NCBI GenBank assembly: GCA_041396705.1
Contig: JAWKYB010000013.1
Coordinates: 1-64,000, forward strand
Source of the DNA: Alphaproteobacteria bacterium
Lineage (GTDB): Bacteria; Pseudomonadota; Alphaproteobacteria; CALKHQ01
Direction: 5' to 3'
DNA length: 64,000 bases
Program-made: the position numbers and the translations under genes
Shown here: positions 53,586-63,373 of the stretch, one piece after another
How the letters are laid out: each line of letters begins with the position of its first letter
How positions within the stretch are numbered: the stretch's first letter is position 1
Notes under the pieces: model-generated
What the model saw: the letters and a program-made list of their open reading frames with translations, nothing else
The model's database searches: none
Told to the model about the DNA's origin: nothing

Positions 53586-55613
53586 ATGACCGCCTCAATT
53601 CTCGCGTCGCTCAACAACATGAAGGTCCGCAAGCGGATCGCTGCCGGCTTCGGTGCCGTGCTTGTCGTCATGCTGTTGGCGGATGCCTTCGCCATCTGGC
53701 GATTCTTCAGCGTTTCGCGCAGCGTCGACGCGTTCTCGCACGAGGTCGAGTTCGCCGGCGCCGTATCGCGGGTCGAAACGGAGTTCCTGCGGCTGCGCAC
53801 CGAAGTGCACGACTTCGCCAACACGGGCGAAGCCGAAGCGGCGCAGGCGGCGGTCGAAACCGCGGATGTCCTGGTCGCCGAGATGGCGAAGTCGGCAGAC
53901 GTCGCCACCGGACCGGAGGTGACCGCGCGAATCGCGGCGGTGCGGGACAACGTCGCGGCCTATCTGGCCGATTTCGACGCCGTCCGAACCGACCGTGGCC
54001 ATCTCGACGCCCTGGTCCACGACGTGCTGAATCCGGCCGGCGAGCAGATGGTGCACGATCTGGAGCAAATCGTCGGCCATGTAACGGACGGCAACGCCGA
54101 CGCCGCGACCTTGGGGCACACCACCCTGGAACACGTGCTTATGGCCCAGGTAGCCACGACGCTGCTGCTGGCCGAGCCCGGCAACCGCGATCACGTCGTC
54201 CGTGCCGAGGCCGAGTTCGCCGAGGTCGAGCGTTTGATCGAAGGCCTTCGCACGGCGATCCGCGACAGCGACGGCCGGGCCTTGGTCGAGGATACGGCCA
54301 CCCAGTTCGCGGCCTACCGCGAGGCTTTCGCGACGGTCGTGCACGATCAGGAGGCGCTGCACGCGCTGACCCATGAGCGCATGCCGGCGCTGACGGCAAC
54401 GATCATCGCCGACATCGACTGGCTGATCGAGCATGCCCTCGAGGTCGAGGCCGCGATTAAGTGGGAAACCAAGTCCGGCATTGCCCTGGCAGAGATCCTC
54501 GTCGCCGGGGTCGCTGCCCTTGCCCTGATCCTCGGCGCCGTCATCGCCTGGGTCATCGGCCGCTCCGTCGCCCAGCCGGTCATCGCGATGACCGGAGCCA
54601 TGACCCAGCTCGCCGGCGGCGACCGAGCCACCGAGATCCCCGCCACCGAGCGCCGCGACGAGATGGGCGACATGGCCAAGGCCGTACTGGTCTTCAAGGA
54701 GAGCATGATCCGCAACGACCAGCTGCAGGCCGAAGCCAAGAAGGCGCAGGCGGCGCGCGAAGCGCGGGCGGAGCGGATCGAATCGCTGACGCGTGATTTC
54801 GAGCGCACGGTCGAGGGCATGCTGAACAGCGTGGCTTCCGCCTCGACCCAGATGAACACGACGGCAAGGGACCTCAGCGCCACGGCGGAAGAGACCTCGG
54901 CCCAGGCCGCCACGGTGGCGGCCGCATCCGAGGAGGCGAGCGCCAACGTGCAGACTGTCGCGTCCGCGACCGAGGAGCTCACGGCCTCGATCAGCGAGAT
55001 CTCGCGCCAGGTCCAGCAACAGACCGAGCTCGCCCGCGAGGCGTCGGAGTCGGCATCGACCAGCACCGTGGAGGTGCGCGGCCTGGCCGATCAGGCGACC
55101 AAGGTCGGCACCGTCATCGACCTGATCAACGCCATTGCCGAGCAGACCAACCTGCTGGCCCTGAATGCGACCATCGAGGCCGCGCGTGCCGGCGATGCCG
55201 GCAAGGGCTTTGCGGTTGTCGCCTCGGAGGTGAAGAGCCTGGCCAACCAGACGGCCAAGGCGACCGACGAGATCGCGGAGCAGATCCGTCAGATGCAGCA
55301 GCGCACCGGGGCATCGGTGCAGTCGATCGAGCTCATCGTCGAGCGCATCGGCTCGCTGTCGCAGACCGCCGCCGCCGTTGCGGCCGCGGTCGAGGAGCAG
55401 AACGCCGCGACCCAGGAGATCGCGCGCAACATCCAGGAGGCCACGCAGGGCACCCAGGAGGTGGCGCAGAACATTATCCTGGTCAACGAGGCGGCGCAGA
55501 GCACCGGCGCGGCGTCGACCCAGGTCAGCTCGACCTCGGCCGAGCTTGCCCGGAATGCGGAGCACCTGCGCACCACGGTCACCCGCTTCCTGACCAGCGT
55601 CAAGGCGGCCTGA
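53586..55613 (+). CDS. Methyl-accepting chemotaxis protein, second copy
   Basis: 675 residues from [20 protein letters not shown] with AAGGGA nine bases upstream. Membrane helix ([20 protein letters not shown]), a periplasmic helical bundle of about 260 residues with no resemblance to that of the first receptor, second membrane helix ([20 protein letters not shown]), HAMP, and a signalling domain nearly the same as that of the first receptor ([37 protein letters not shown]). No C-terminal pentapeptide. The pair arose by duplication with replacement of the sensor part. Confidence 0.94.
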   Translation: MTASILASLNNMKVRKRIAAGFGAVLVVMLLADAFAIWRFFSVSRSVDAFSHEVEFAGAVSRVETEFLRLRTEVHDFANTGEAEAAQAAVETADVLVAEMAKSADVATGPEVTARIAAVRDNVAAYLADFDAVRTDRGHLDALVHDVLNPAGEQMVHDLEQIVGHVTDGNADAATLGHTTLEHVLMAQVATTLLLAEPGNRDHVVRAEAEFAEVERLIEGLRTAIRDSDGRALVEDTATQFAAYREAFATVVHDQEALHALTHERMPALTATIIADIDWLIEHALEVEAAIKWETKSGIALAEILVAGVAALALILGAVIAWVIGRSVAQPVIAMTGAMTQLAGGDRATEIPATERRDEMGDMAKAVLVFKESMIRNDQLQAEAKKAQAAREARAERIESLTRDFERTVEGMLNSVASASTQMNTTARDLSATAEETSAQAATVAAASEEASANVQTVASATEELTASISEISRQVQQQTELAREASESASTSTVEVRGLADQATKVGTVIDLINAIAEQTNLLALNATIEAARAGDAGKGFAVVASEVKSLANQTAKATDEIAEQIRQMQQRTGASVQSIELIVERIGSLSQTAAAVAAAVEEQNAATQEIARNIQEATQGTQEVAQNIILVNEAAQSTGAASTQVSSTSAELARNAEHLRTTVTRFLTSVKAA

Positions 55614-55643
55614 CGTCCGGCCCGCACGGACTGGAATCCGGAC

Positions 55644-55663
55644 GGGGCGCCTGCGGGCGCCCC
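55644..55663 (+). terminator. Terminator after the second chemoreceptor gene
   Basis: A GGGGCGCC-TGCG-GGCGCCCC stem of eight base pairs, 30 bases after the stop, then GCTTCCGTTC. It differs from the stem after the first receptor by one loop base, so the 3' flank was duplicated along with the gene. Confidence 0.75.
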
Positions 55664-55801
55664 GCTTCCGTTCGGGGCCAGTCGAGCCGCTCCGCAAGTG
55701 GTCCGACCAATTCGGCCTTGCCTCCCAACCGCGACGTCGGTTCTATAGGCCGCTCGTGCAGCCCGCGTGGCGGCACGGGAAAAAAACGGGAGGAAAATCA
55801 G

Positions 55802-56782
55802 ATGTATCGCAAAGCCCCCCTGGCGGCCGCCGTCGTCGCCGGAACGCTGGTCGCCGGAACGGCGCTGTCCGCCTCGGCCCAGGAGATGACCATCGCACTG
55901 ATCCCCGGGCTGACCACCGACGCCTTCTACATCACCATGGAGCGCGGGGCGCGGCATGCAGCCGACGCGCTGGGCGTCGAGCTGCTGTTCCAGGGCGCAC
56001 CCGAGTTCAACCCGACCCTGCAGGTGCCGGTGCTGGACGCCGTGATCGCGCGCCAGCCCGACGCGATCCTGATCGCGCCGACCGACAAGGTGCAGCTGGT
56101 CGAGCCGCTGCGCCAGGCGGTCGAGGCCGGCATTCCGGTGATCACCGTCGACACCTTCATCGACGACGGCATGTACCAGGACGGCAGCGGCGACGGCGAC
56201 TTCCCGCTCAGCTACATCGCCTCCGACAACGTGCTGGGCGGCCGCATCGCGGCGCGGGCGCTGGCCGAAGCGATCGGCGGGACCGGATCGGTCTATGTCT
56301 CGAACGTGAACCCCGGCATCTCCACCACCGACCAGCGCGAGGAGGGATTCAAGCTGGAGATGGCCGAGCATTTCCCGGACATCCACGTGCTGGAGACGCA
56401 GTATAACGAGGACGACGCCAACAAGGCGGCCTCGCAGTTCGAGGCGGTGCTGGCCCGCAACCCCGACCTGGCCGGCGTGTTCGGCGCCAACCTGTTCTCC
56501 GCCGTCGGCGCGGCCAACGGCGTGCGCGCCTCCGGCACGACCGGCGAGGTCCGCGTCGTCGCCTTCGACGCGCCGCAGTCGATCGTCGACGACATCAAGT
56601 CCGGCCTGGTCGACATGGCGATCGCCCAGCACCCGGCCGAGATCGGCTATTACGGCGTGGTCAGCGCCTATGCCCACCTGACCGGCCAGTCGATTCCGAT
56701 CGCGATCGGCACCGGCTTCACGGTCATCGACGCCTCGAATGTCGACGACCCCGAGGTGCAGAAGTTCATCTACAGCGAATAG
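55802..56782 (+). CDS. Sugar ABC transporter periplasmic binding protein (FrcB/RbsB type)
   Basis: 326 residues with a signal peptide (MYRKAPLAAAVVAGTLVAGT; cut near SASAQ) and GGGAGGAAAA upstream. Type I periplasmic binding fold: IALIPGLTTDAFYITMERGA, QPDAILIAPTDKVQLVEPLR, GIPVITVDTFIDDG, YIASDNVLGGRIAARALAEA, GVFGANLFSAVGAANGVRAS and VRVVAFDAPQSIVDDI. It captures a monosaccharide, probably a hexose or pentose. First gene of a three-gene transporter operon. Confidence 0.93.
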   Translation: MYRKAPLAAAVVAGTLVAGTALSASAQEMTIALIPGLTTDAFYITMERGARHAADALGVELLFQGAPEFNPTLQVPVLDAVIARQPDAILIAPTDKVQLVEPLRQAVEAGIPVITVDTFIDDGMYQDGSGDGDFPLSYIASDNVLGGRIAARALAEAIGGTGSVYVSNVNPGISTTDQREEGFKLEMAEHFPDIHVLETQYNEDDANKAASQFEAVLARNPDLAGVFGANLFSAVGAANGVRASGTTGEVRVVAFDAPQSIVDDIKSGLVDMAIAQHPAEIGYYGVVSAYAHLTGQSIPIAIGTGFTVIDASNVDDPEVQKFIYSE

Positions 56783-56843
56783 CCGCAACCGTCGCAGCCG
56801 GGGCGCGGGCAGCCATGCCCGCGCCCCGCTTCGCCGCCGCGCC

Positions 56844-57889
56844 ATGACCGCACAGACCGTCGCCACCCCCCATATCGCCGGCCCGTCGCGCCTGGTCGAG
56901 TTCCTGACCAGCGCGTGGTCGTGGCTGTTCCTGCTGCTGCTGCTCGTCTTCTTCGAGGTCTGGGCGCAGATCGACGTCGGCACCTCGTTCGTCTTCAACA
57001 CCCACAACCTGCGCTCCATCGGCGTCTACGCGGTGCTGCCGCTGCTGATCGCGATGGGCCAGACCTTCGTCATCATCTCCGGCGGCATCGACCTTTCGGT
57101 CGGCTTCACCGTCGGCTTCGCCTCGGTCGTCGTCGCGCTGTTCGTCAACCTGCTGGAGCCGCTGGCCGGCGCCGGCCTGGGCTTCTTCGGCGCCGTCGTG
57201 GTGACGCTGGCCGGCTGCACGGTCATCGGCGTCGTCAACGGCTTCCTGATCGCCTGGCTGCGGGTGCCGCCGTTCATCGGCACCCTGGGCATGTACGGCG
57301 TCGCCCGCGGCGTCGGCTATCTGGTCGCCGACGGCACCCGCGTGCCGATCGACAACCGCGAGGGCATCCTGTTCGACATCGGCAACATGCGTCTGTTCGG
57401 CGAGCTGCCGCTGCCGATCCTGATCGCCGTCGCCCTGCTGCTGGCCATGCACTATGTGCTGCGCCAGACCCGCTTCGGCCAGTACACCTACGCCATCGGC
57501 GGCAACCGGGCCGCCGCGGTCCGCGCCGGGGTCAAGGTCAAGCGCCAGACCGTCTATCTCTACGTCCTGGCCGCGCTGTTCGCCGGCATCGCCGGCATCA
57601 TCTACTCCGGCCGCTTTTCCGCCGGCTCGCCCGACGCCGGCGAGCCGCTGCTGCTGAATGCCATCGCCGCGGTGGTGATCGGCGGGGCCAGCCTGTTCGG
57701 CGGTTCCGGCAACTTGATCGGCACGCTAATCGGCTCGCTGATCATCGCGGTGATCGAATACGGCCTCGTCTTCATCAATCTGCCGCCGTTCTACCAGTTC
57801 ATCGGCGTCGGCTTCGTCATCATCATCTCGGTGCTGATCGACCAGTCGCGCAGCAAGCTGACCGGCGAACGCACCAGCGAGGAGGGGTG

Positions 57890-57890
<1 letters not shown>
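56844..57890 (+). CDS. Sugar ABC transporter permease (FrcC/RbsC type)
   Basis: 348 residues and about ten membrane helices. Family signature: QTFVIISGGIDLSVGFTVGF, PPFIGTLGMYGVARGVGYLV, QTRFGQYTYAIGGNRAAAVR and LNAIAAVVIGGASLFGGSGN. It starts MTAQTVATPHIAGPSRLVEF. The last base of its stop is the first base of the ATPase gene start, so the two are translationally coupled. Confidence 0.95.
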
Positions 57891-58657
<767 letters not shown>

Positions 58658-58684
58658 GCCGGCCGTTCGCGGGCCGCGCCGCCA

Positions 58685-59068
58685 TCAGGGCAGCGTCACA
58701 ATGTGGCTGATGCTCTCGTGGGTCGTGCAGCGGGTGACGCTGGCGGGGTTCGGGTCGCTCCACATCCGGCCGCCGTCCGGCCCGATGCGGAACTGCACCG
58801 AGACGTCGCCGATCGCCTCGTTGCCCACATATTCCAGGGTCTCGTAGACCGTGACCGCACCGCCGGCCGCGATGTCGGCGTTTAGGATGTCGTTGGTCCG
58901 CATGACCTGGTCCTCGATGTCGTAGTAGCGGAAACGGAAGATCCGGATCGGCTCGCCGGTCTCGTTGAAAAAGGTCAGCCGCGCCTGGCGGCAGCGCTGG
59001 TCGGCCTGGGCGGCGCCGGCGGAGAGCAGGGTGCCGGCAACGGCGACGGCCAGCAGAACGATTCGCAT
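58685..59068 (-). CDS. Secreted protein of unknown function
   Basis: 127 residues with a signal peptide (MRIVLLAVAVAGTLLSAGAA; cut near AQADQ). The mature part of about 105 residues appears all-beta: CRQARLTFFNETGEPIRIFR, FRYYDIEDQVMRTNDILNAD, TVYETLEYVGNEAIGDVSVQ, and a late Cys in SVTRCTTHESISHIVTL. The two Cys could pair. No family recognised. It is convergent with the ABC operon. Confidence 0.75.
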   Translation of the reverse strand: MRIVLLAVAVAGTLLSAGAAQADQRCRQARLTFFNETGEPIRIFRFRYYDIEDQVMRTNDILNADIAAGGAVTVYETLEYVGNEAIGDVSVQFRIGPDGGRMWSDPNPASVTRCTTHESISHIVTLP

Positions 59069-59151
59069 CGGGCAGGTTCCTCATGGTGGCGACGGCTCGA
59101 CCGTAAACAAGCCCAGCCGGCGGCCATGCGCAACCCTGCAGCAGCCGCGGT

Positions 59152-60105
59152 CTATCGCCGGCTCCGGCGCGGCCAGTTGATCAGCGCCACGCCGAGGATC
59201 GCCAGCGCGACGCCGGCCGCGACCACCGGCGTCACCGTCTCGCCCAGCAGCACGACACCGAGCCCGACGCCGACGCCGGCGCGCAGAAAGGCCTGGCTGG
59301 CGACACCCATCGAGCCGAGCGTGCGGACCAGGCGGAAATACAGCATCAGCGCGATGCCGGTGCTCAGCACGCCCAGGGCCAGGGCCGCCGCGGCCGCCTC
59401 CAACGACGGCGCCAAGGTCCAAGGCCGATCCAGCGCCAGGCTGGCCGGCACCAGCACCGCGCTCGCCCACAGCATCGCGCCGGCAGCGGTCGCCGCCGGC
59501 GGCAGGTGGGCGAAGCGCCGGCCGTAGATCGCGGCGCCGCCGTAGAGCACCGCCCCGCCCAGCGCCGCCAGCTGCCCGGCGACCTGTGCGCCGAGGCCGG
59601 CCAGCGCGTCGACCCCGACGATCAGCACCACGCCGCCGAGGCCCAGGACGACGCCGGCCAGCGGCCGCAGCCCGGCCGGCCCGTGGCCGGGCAGCGCACA
59701 GGAGATCAGGAACACCCACAGCGGCGAGGTCGAGTTGAGGACGGCAGCAAGCCCGCTGTCGACCCGGGCCTGGCCCCAGGCCAGCACGGTCCAGGCGACG
59801 ATGCTGTTGAGCATCGCCTGCACCAGCAGCATGCCCCAGGTGCGCCGGTCGCGCGGCAGCCGCTCGCCGCGCCACTGCAGCACGGCGAGCAGGAACAGCG
59901 CCGCCACCGACACGCGCACGGCAACCAGCGTCACCGGCGGAAGATCGGCAACCGCCACCTTGGTGAACAGGTAGGACGAGCCCCACAGCAGCGCCAGCAG
60001 CGCCAGCAGGGCCAGTTCCAGCGGCAGCCGCGTCCGCTGCCGCGCCGCACCTGCGGCCGGCCCGCTCGCCGTGTCGGCGGCGACCGCCCGCGCGTCATGC
60101 CGCAT
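59152..60105 (-). CDS. EamA (DMT) family transporter
   Basis: 317 residues and ten predicted membrane helices in two EamA halves. Seen are LLALLALLWGSSYLFTKVAV, the first-half mark LNSTSPLWVFLISC, and VASQAFLRAGVGVGLGVVLL with LGETVTPVVAAGVALAILGV in the second half. These are exporters of metabolites. It is divergent from an ArsR regulator with a palindromic operator in between, so likely controlled by it. Confidence 0.92.
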   Translation of the reverse strand: MRHDARAVAADTASGPAAGAARQRTRLPLELALLALLALLWGSSYLFTKVAVADLPPVTLVAVRVSVAALFLLAVLQWRGERLPRDRRTWGMLLVQAMLNSIVAWTVLAWGQARVDSGLAAVLNSTSPLWVFLISCALPGHGPAGLRPLAGVVLGLGGVVLIVGVDALAGLGAQVAGQLAALGGAVLYGGAAIYGRRFAHLPPAATAAGAMLWASAVLVPASLALDRPWTLAPSLEAAAAALALGVLSTGIALMLYFRLVRTLGSMGVASQAFLRAGVGVGLGVVLLGETVTPVVAAGVALAILGVALINWPRRSRR

Positions 60106-60212
60106 GCGCGATTCCCCGTCCCATGACCGACCCTTTCCCGCCCGGTGCGGCCCATGCCGGCGCCGGCTGCGTCGGCCCGGCCAACCCGGTCCGTTCGCAA
60201 CTTCCTACCCGA

Positions 60213-60247
60213 TTGTCGCACGACAACGCTTCGTTTATCGTCGAAGC
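60213..60247. promoter_or_regulatory. Operator palindrome and hairpin before the ArsR gene
   Basis: TTGTCG-CA-CGACAA (60213-60226) is a perfect palindrome in the 142-base divergent region between the EamA and ArsR genes. A second inverted repeat GCTTCG / CGAAGC (60228-60233 and 60242-60247) abuts the ATG. The first is the probable site of the ArsR protein; the second may hide the start region. Confidence 0.55.
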
Positions 60248-60928
60248 ATGAAGGAAGGGCCCGACATCGCCCGCATCGGCGCGCTGATCGGCGACCCGGC
60301 GCGGGCCAACATGCTGACTGCGCTGGTGGCCGGCAAGGCACTGACGGCAAGCGAACTGGCGGCGGAAGCCGGGGTCGGCGCGCCGACCGCCAGCGCCCAT
60401 CTCGCCAGGCTGGAGGAGGCCGGTCTGCTCGCGCGCCGCCGCCAGGGCCGCCACAGCTATTTCACCCTGGCCGACGCAGAGGTCGGCGCGGTGCTGGAGG
60501 CCGTGATGGGCCTGGCCGCCCGCCGCGGGCTCTTGCGCTCGCGCACCGGACCCACCGACCCGGCAATGCGCAAGGCGCGGGTCTGCTACGACCATCTTGC
60601 CGGCGACCTCGGCGTGCACCTCTACGACAGCCTGGCGGCGCGCCGGTTCCTGTCGCACCGGGCCGGCGACCTGGGCCTGAGCGGCGCCGGCCGGGCCTTC
60701 GTCGCCGGGCTTGGCATCGACCTCGCCCGGCTCGAACGCGGCCGCAGGCCGCTGTGCCGCCCGTGCCTGGACTGGAGCGCGCGCCGCACCCATCTGGCCG
60801 GCAGCCTCGGCGCCGCCCTGCTCGCGCACATCGAGGCGCAGGGCTGGGCGCGACGCCGCGCCGGCAGCCGGGTCGTCGCATTCACGCCGGACGGAGAGCG
60901 TCGTTTCCTCGAGACCTTTCCGGCGTGA
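60248..60928 (+). CDS. ArsR-family transcriptional regulator with C-terminal extension
   Basis: 226 residues from MKEGPDIARIGALIGDPARA. The winged helix spans 5-90: ANMLTALVAGKALTASELAA, VGAPTASAHLARLEEAGLLA, and the wing RRRQGRHSYFTLADAEV. The rest (about 130 residues) holds the Cys-containing RPLCRPCLDWSARRTHLAGS and is typical of one ArsR subgroup of alphaproteobacteria, with KARVCYDHLAGDLGVHLYDS. It may sense a thiol or a metabolite exported by the EamA protein. No SD is clear because of the hairpin at the start. Confidence 0.88.
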   Translation: MKEGPDIARIGALIGDPARANMLTALVAGKALTASELAAEAGVGAPTASAHLARLEEAGLLARRRQGRHSYFTLADAEVGAVLEAVMGLAARRGLLRSRTGPTDPAMRKARVCYDHLAGDLGVHLYDSLAARRFLSHRAGDLGLSGAGRAFVAGLGIDLARLERGRRPLCRPCLDWSARRTHLAGSLGAALLAHIEAQGWARRRAGSRVVAFTPDGERRFLETFPA

Positions 60929-60944
60929 CGCCGGCGCCGCGGCG

Positions 60945-61484
60945 ATGAGCGTCGACTGGGAATACGGCATGTGCCCGCTGGATACGGAACCGGAGCGGTT
61001 CGGCCTGTTCGAGGGCCTGGTCGCCACCTGGCAGAGCCGGCGCAAGGATGGCCGCCGGCTGCCGGCCCGCAAGGATCTCGATTTCTACGACTTCGTCGGC
61101 TGGCTCGGCCAGATCTTCATCGCGAAGGTCGAGCGCGACCCGTTCGACCTGCGCTACACGCTGTGGGGAACCACACTGACCCGATGGTGGGGCATCGACT
61201 ACACCAACAACACCCTGGGCGAGGCGTCGGTCGAGCCGGCGCTGTGGCATCGGGTCGAACTGCAATATTTCGCGGAGATGGACCGTGCACCGTTCATCGG
61301 CATCGCCTCCGGCTACCTGACCCAGCACAACCGGTCGTTCATCAAGGTGCTCGGGATCGACCTGCCGCTGTCGGACGGCGACGGGCTCTCGCACGTGCTC
61401 TCGGTGCATCACCGCATCGACGTCGAGGACAGCGCCAGGCAACTCCTCCCGGACTGCCCGATCACCGAATTCGTCGCCGGATGA
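60945..61484 (+). CDS. PAS domain protein of the PAS_5 type, second copy
   Basis: 179 residues from MSVDWEYGMCPLDTEPERFG, 16 bases after the ArsR stop. Soluble and without output domain. The pattern VATWQSRRKDGRRLPARKDL, then FYDFVGWLGQIFIAKVERDP and RYTLWGTTLTRWWGIDYTNN, is that of PAS_5 proteins, including the short helix then strand with a bulky W-G. It differs strongly from the one at 24073. Ligand and partner unknown. Confidence 0.7.
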   Translation: MSVDWEYGMCPLDTEPERFGLFEGLVATWQSRRKDGRRLPARKDLDFYDFVGWLGQIFIAKVERDPFDLRYTLWGTTLTRWWGIDYTNNTLGEASVEPALWHRVELQYFAEMDRAPFIGIASGYLTQHNRSFIKVLGIDLPLSDGDGLSHVLSVHHRIDVEDSARQLLPDCPITEFVAG

Positions 61485-61745
61485 AGCGCGGCGGCGCACG
61501 CGTCCAGCGCAGCAGCAAGCCGACGAAGTCAAACAAGCATTGCGGCAAAAAAATGACACGCTGTGATTGTACGCACAGGCAGTGAAAGAACTTTTTTGAT
61601 TTCGGGCCGCAGGTATTCGGCGAGCGGGTCGTATCAAAGCGCGATGCTACCTCTTTACGCTTCCCGATATTCCGGGGCAGCATCGCACCGTCGCATGGAA
61701 TCACCCCGGGGGCCCCGGAATTCCCCCCAGCACTGGAGAGTCGAA

Positions 61746-62330
61746 ATGCTAAAACGCGCGCTACTTGCCCTGTTGGTCCTGTTCGGCGGCGCCTCGATGG
61801 CGGCAGCCGAGTCCGGCATGATCGACCTGCCGGTCAACGCCCGCGTCCGGGCGATGACCTATGCCTATTGCCTGACCGGCGACCAGCGCGGCATCCACCA
61901 TCTGCTGGCCGAGCGGATCGCCTTCACCGGCGCCGTCAACCAGAACCAGGCCAACAACATCGCAAGGGCGTGGATCGCGGCCGGCTACTGCGCCGAATCG
62001 CTGGCCGACGCCGACAGCGTGATGCCCGGCCTGCGCGCCGCCGCGACCGCCAACTTGGCGGCCGAGGGCTTCAACATCACCCAGCCAGTCACCGAGCAGG
62101 CGATCGCGCTCGACCAGGCCAACAAGGGCTTCTTCTCCTGGCTCGGCAAGGCGATCCAGGCGGTCGGCAAGGCGCTCGGCGGCCTGTTCAGCGCCGGCGG
62201 CAGCGGCCACTACGAGTACTTCGAATCCGGCGTCGTGAAGATCTGCGACCGCCAGTGGCACATCAGCGTCGGCGGCGGCGGCAATGGCTACGAGCCGACC
62301 CCGTTCTATCCGGAAGGCCCGCAGGGCTGA
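61746..62330 (+). CDS. Secreted protein with a hydrophobic/amphipathic C-terminal helix
   Basis: 194 residues from MLKRALLALLVLFGGASMAA; GGAGAG precedes the ATG; signal peptide cut near AAAES. The mature part starts with a helical Cys-containing domain (AYCLTGDQRGIHHLLAERIA, IARAWIAAGYCAESLADAD) and has a later segment GFFSWLGKAIQAVGKALGGL then FSAGGSGHYEYFESG, reminiscent of cationic amphipathic membrane-active helices. The end is Gly rich. No family recognised. The upstream 261 bases hold an AT-richer part that may contain its promoter. A strong terminator follows. Confidence 0.7.
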   Translation: MLKRALLALLVLFGGASMAAAESGMIDLPVNARVRAMTYAYCLTGDQRGIHHLLAERIAFTGAVNQNQANNIARAWIAAGYCAESLADADSVMPGLRAAATANLAAEGFNITQPVTEQAIALDQANKGFFSWLGKAIQAVGKALGGLFSAGGSGHYEYFESGVVKICDRQWHISVGGGGNGYEPTPFYPEGPQG

Positions 62331-62343
62331 TCCCCGAGCCGAC

Positions 62344-62384
62344 ACGCGCCGCGACGTCCGCCCGGACTCGCGGCGCGTTCTTTT
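62344..62384 (+). terminator. Rho-independent terminator after the 61746 gene
   Basis: A perfect eleven-base-pair stem (ACGCGCCGCGA / TCGCGGCGCGT) with a 13-base loop is followed by TCTTTT. It starts 14 bases after the stop. Confidence 0.85.
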
Positions 62385-62549
62385 CCGGCCGTCCTTCCGG
62401 CCCTGCGCGCCGCGCGGCACCGAGCGGCAGTACATCCCTCGCCCCCGATTGATGCACGTCAATGCCGCCGACCGGCCGAAGCCCGAGCCTTCGCCGACGG
62501 CCGGCGGACCAGGACGCCCGGGCGGGACAGCGAAGGGAACCGGCACGCG

Positions 62550-62738
62550 ATGAGCAAGATCACCGATCAGGAGCGGGAAACGCTGCAGCACATCGTCAAC
62601 GGCGACATGGCACCCGATTTCCCGGCGGAGCATATCGAGCGGCTGCAGATCCTGGGCCTGATCGAGCCCGCCGCCGACGGCTGGAAGGCGACGCCCGCGG
62701 GCCGCATGGCCGGCGTGCCGCGGCCGGAGCACCTGTAG
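62550..62738 (+). CDS. Small protein with winged-helix-like pattern
   Basis: 62 residues from MSKITDQERETLQHIVNGDM. The pattern EHIERLQILGLIEPAADGWK then ATPAGRMAG is like the end of a small winged-helix unit (helix, LGLI, strand, T-P-A-G-R), as in short proteins related to MarR-type wings. It has no signal peptide. GGGAACCGGC is a weak ribosome site. Function unknown; convergent with the next gene. Confidence 0.6.
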   Translation: MSKITDQERETLQHIVNGDMAPDFPAEHIERLQILGLIEPAADGWKATPAGRMAGVPRPEHL

Positions 62739-62744
62739 GCCGGC

Positions 62745-63311
62745 TCAACCCTCGCAGCCGAAGGCGGCCCGTTCCGCCGCCGTCGGCCGCGGGATCGGCA
62801 GCTGCGCCATCATCGCGCGCAGCGCCGCATCGAAACCGTCGAGCGGGAATGCGGCCGATTGGGCGCCGTCCTCGTCGCGGAACGTCATCCCGAGCGTGCG
62901 GCCGGCACGCAGGGTTGGCAGCAATGCCGCGGTTGCCGGCGCCTCGACATAGAGCCCGCCGCTCATCGCCAGATAGACGATGTCGGGGTCGGCCAGCGTC
63001 GCCAGGGCCAGGTCGTCCACTGTCACGCTGAGCGTGCCGCGGGTCTCGAACCGCAGTTCGCGCACCGGCAGATACTCCATCGCCAGCGGCGGGACGGGTT
63101 CGGTCTCGTCGCCGATCGGCCGCAGCACCAGCCAGCCGCTGCCGGTGCGACCGCTCAGCGCGCAGATGCTTTCCTCATCGTCGTTGCACTGGTCGCAGCG
63201 CACCGCCCAAATGCCGAACTGCGCCGCGAATGGCGGAATGCGCTCGGCCTGCGCCGGCTGCGCCAAGCCGAGGATGGCGAAAAGCCAGGCCGGACTCCTG
63301 TGTAGCGGCAT
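62745..63311 (-). CDS. Secreted IalB-like (invasion-associated locus B) protein
   Basis: 188 residues from MPLHRSPAWLFAILGLAQPA, chosen as it begins a signal peptide; the in-frame ATG twelve codons earlier would bury it. The mature part has FGIWAVRCDQCNDDEESICA and a C-terminal AGRTLGMTFRDEDGAQSAAF then PLDGFDAALRAMMAQL, the IalB-type sequence of strand, Gly-rich turn and G-F-x-x-A helix. Many alphaproteobacteria have several such periplasmic proteins, of unclear function. A Cys pair may form a disulfide. Confidence 0.65.
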   Translation of the reverse strand: MPLHRSPAWLFAILGLAQPAQAERIPPFAAQFGIWAVRCDQCNDDEESICALSGRTGSGWLVLRPIGDETEPVPPLAMEYLPVRELRFETRGTLSVTVDDLALATLADPDIVYLAMSGGLYVEAPATAALLPTLRAGRTLGMTFRDEDGAQSAAFPLDGFDAALRAMMAQLPIPRPTAAERAAFGCEG

Positions 63312-63373
63312 GACGCTCCCATTGCCGATCGCGCCGGAATCCGGCACGACGAATGGGGCAATTCGATGCCCGG

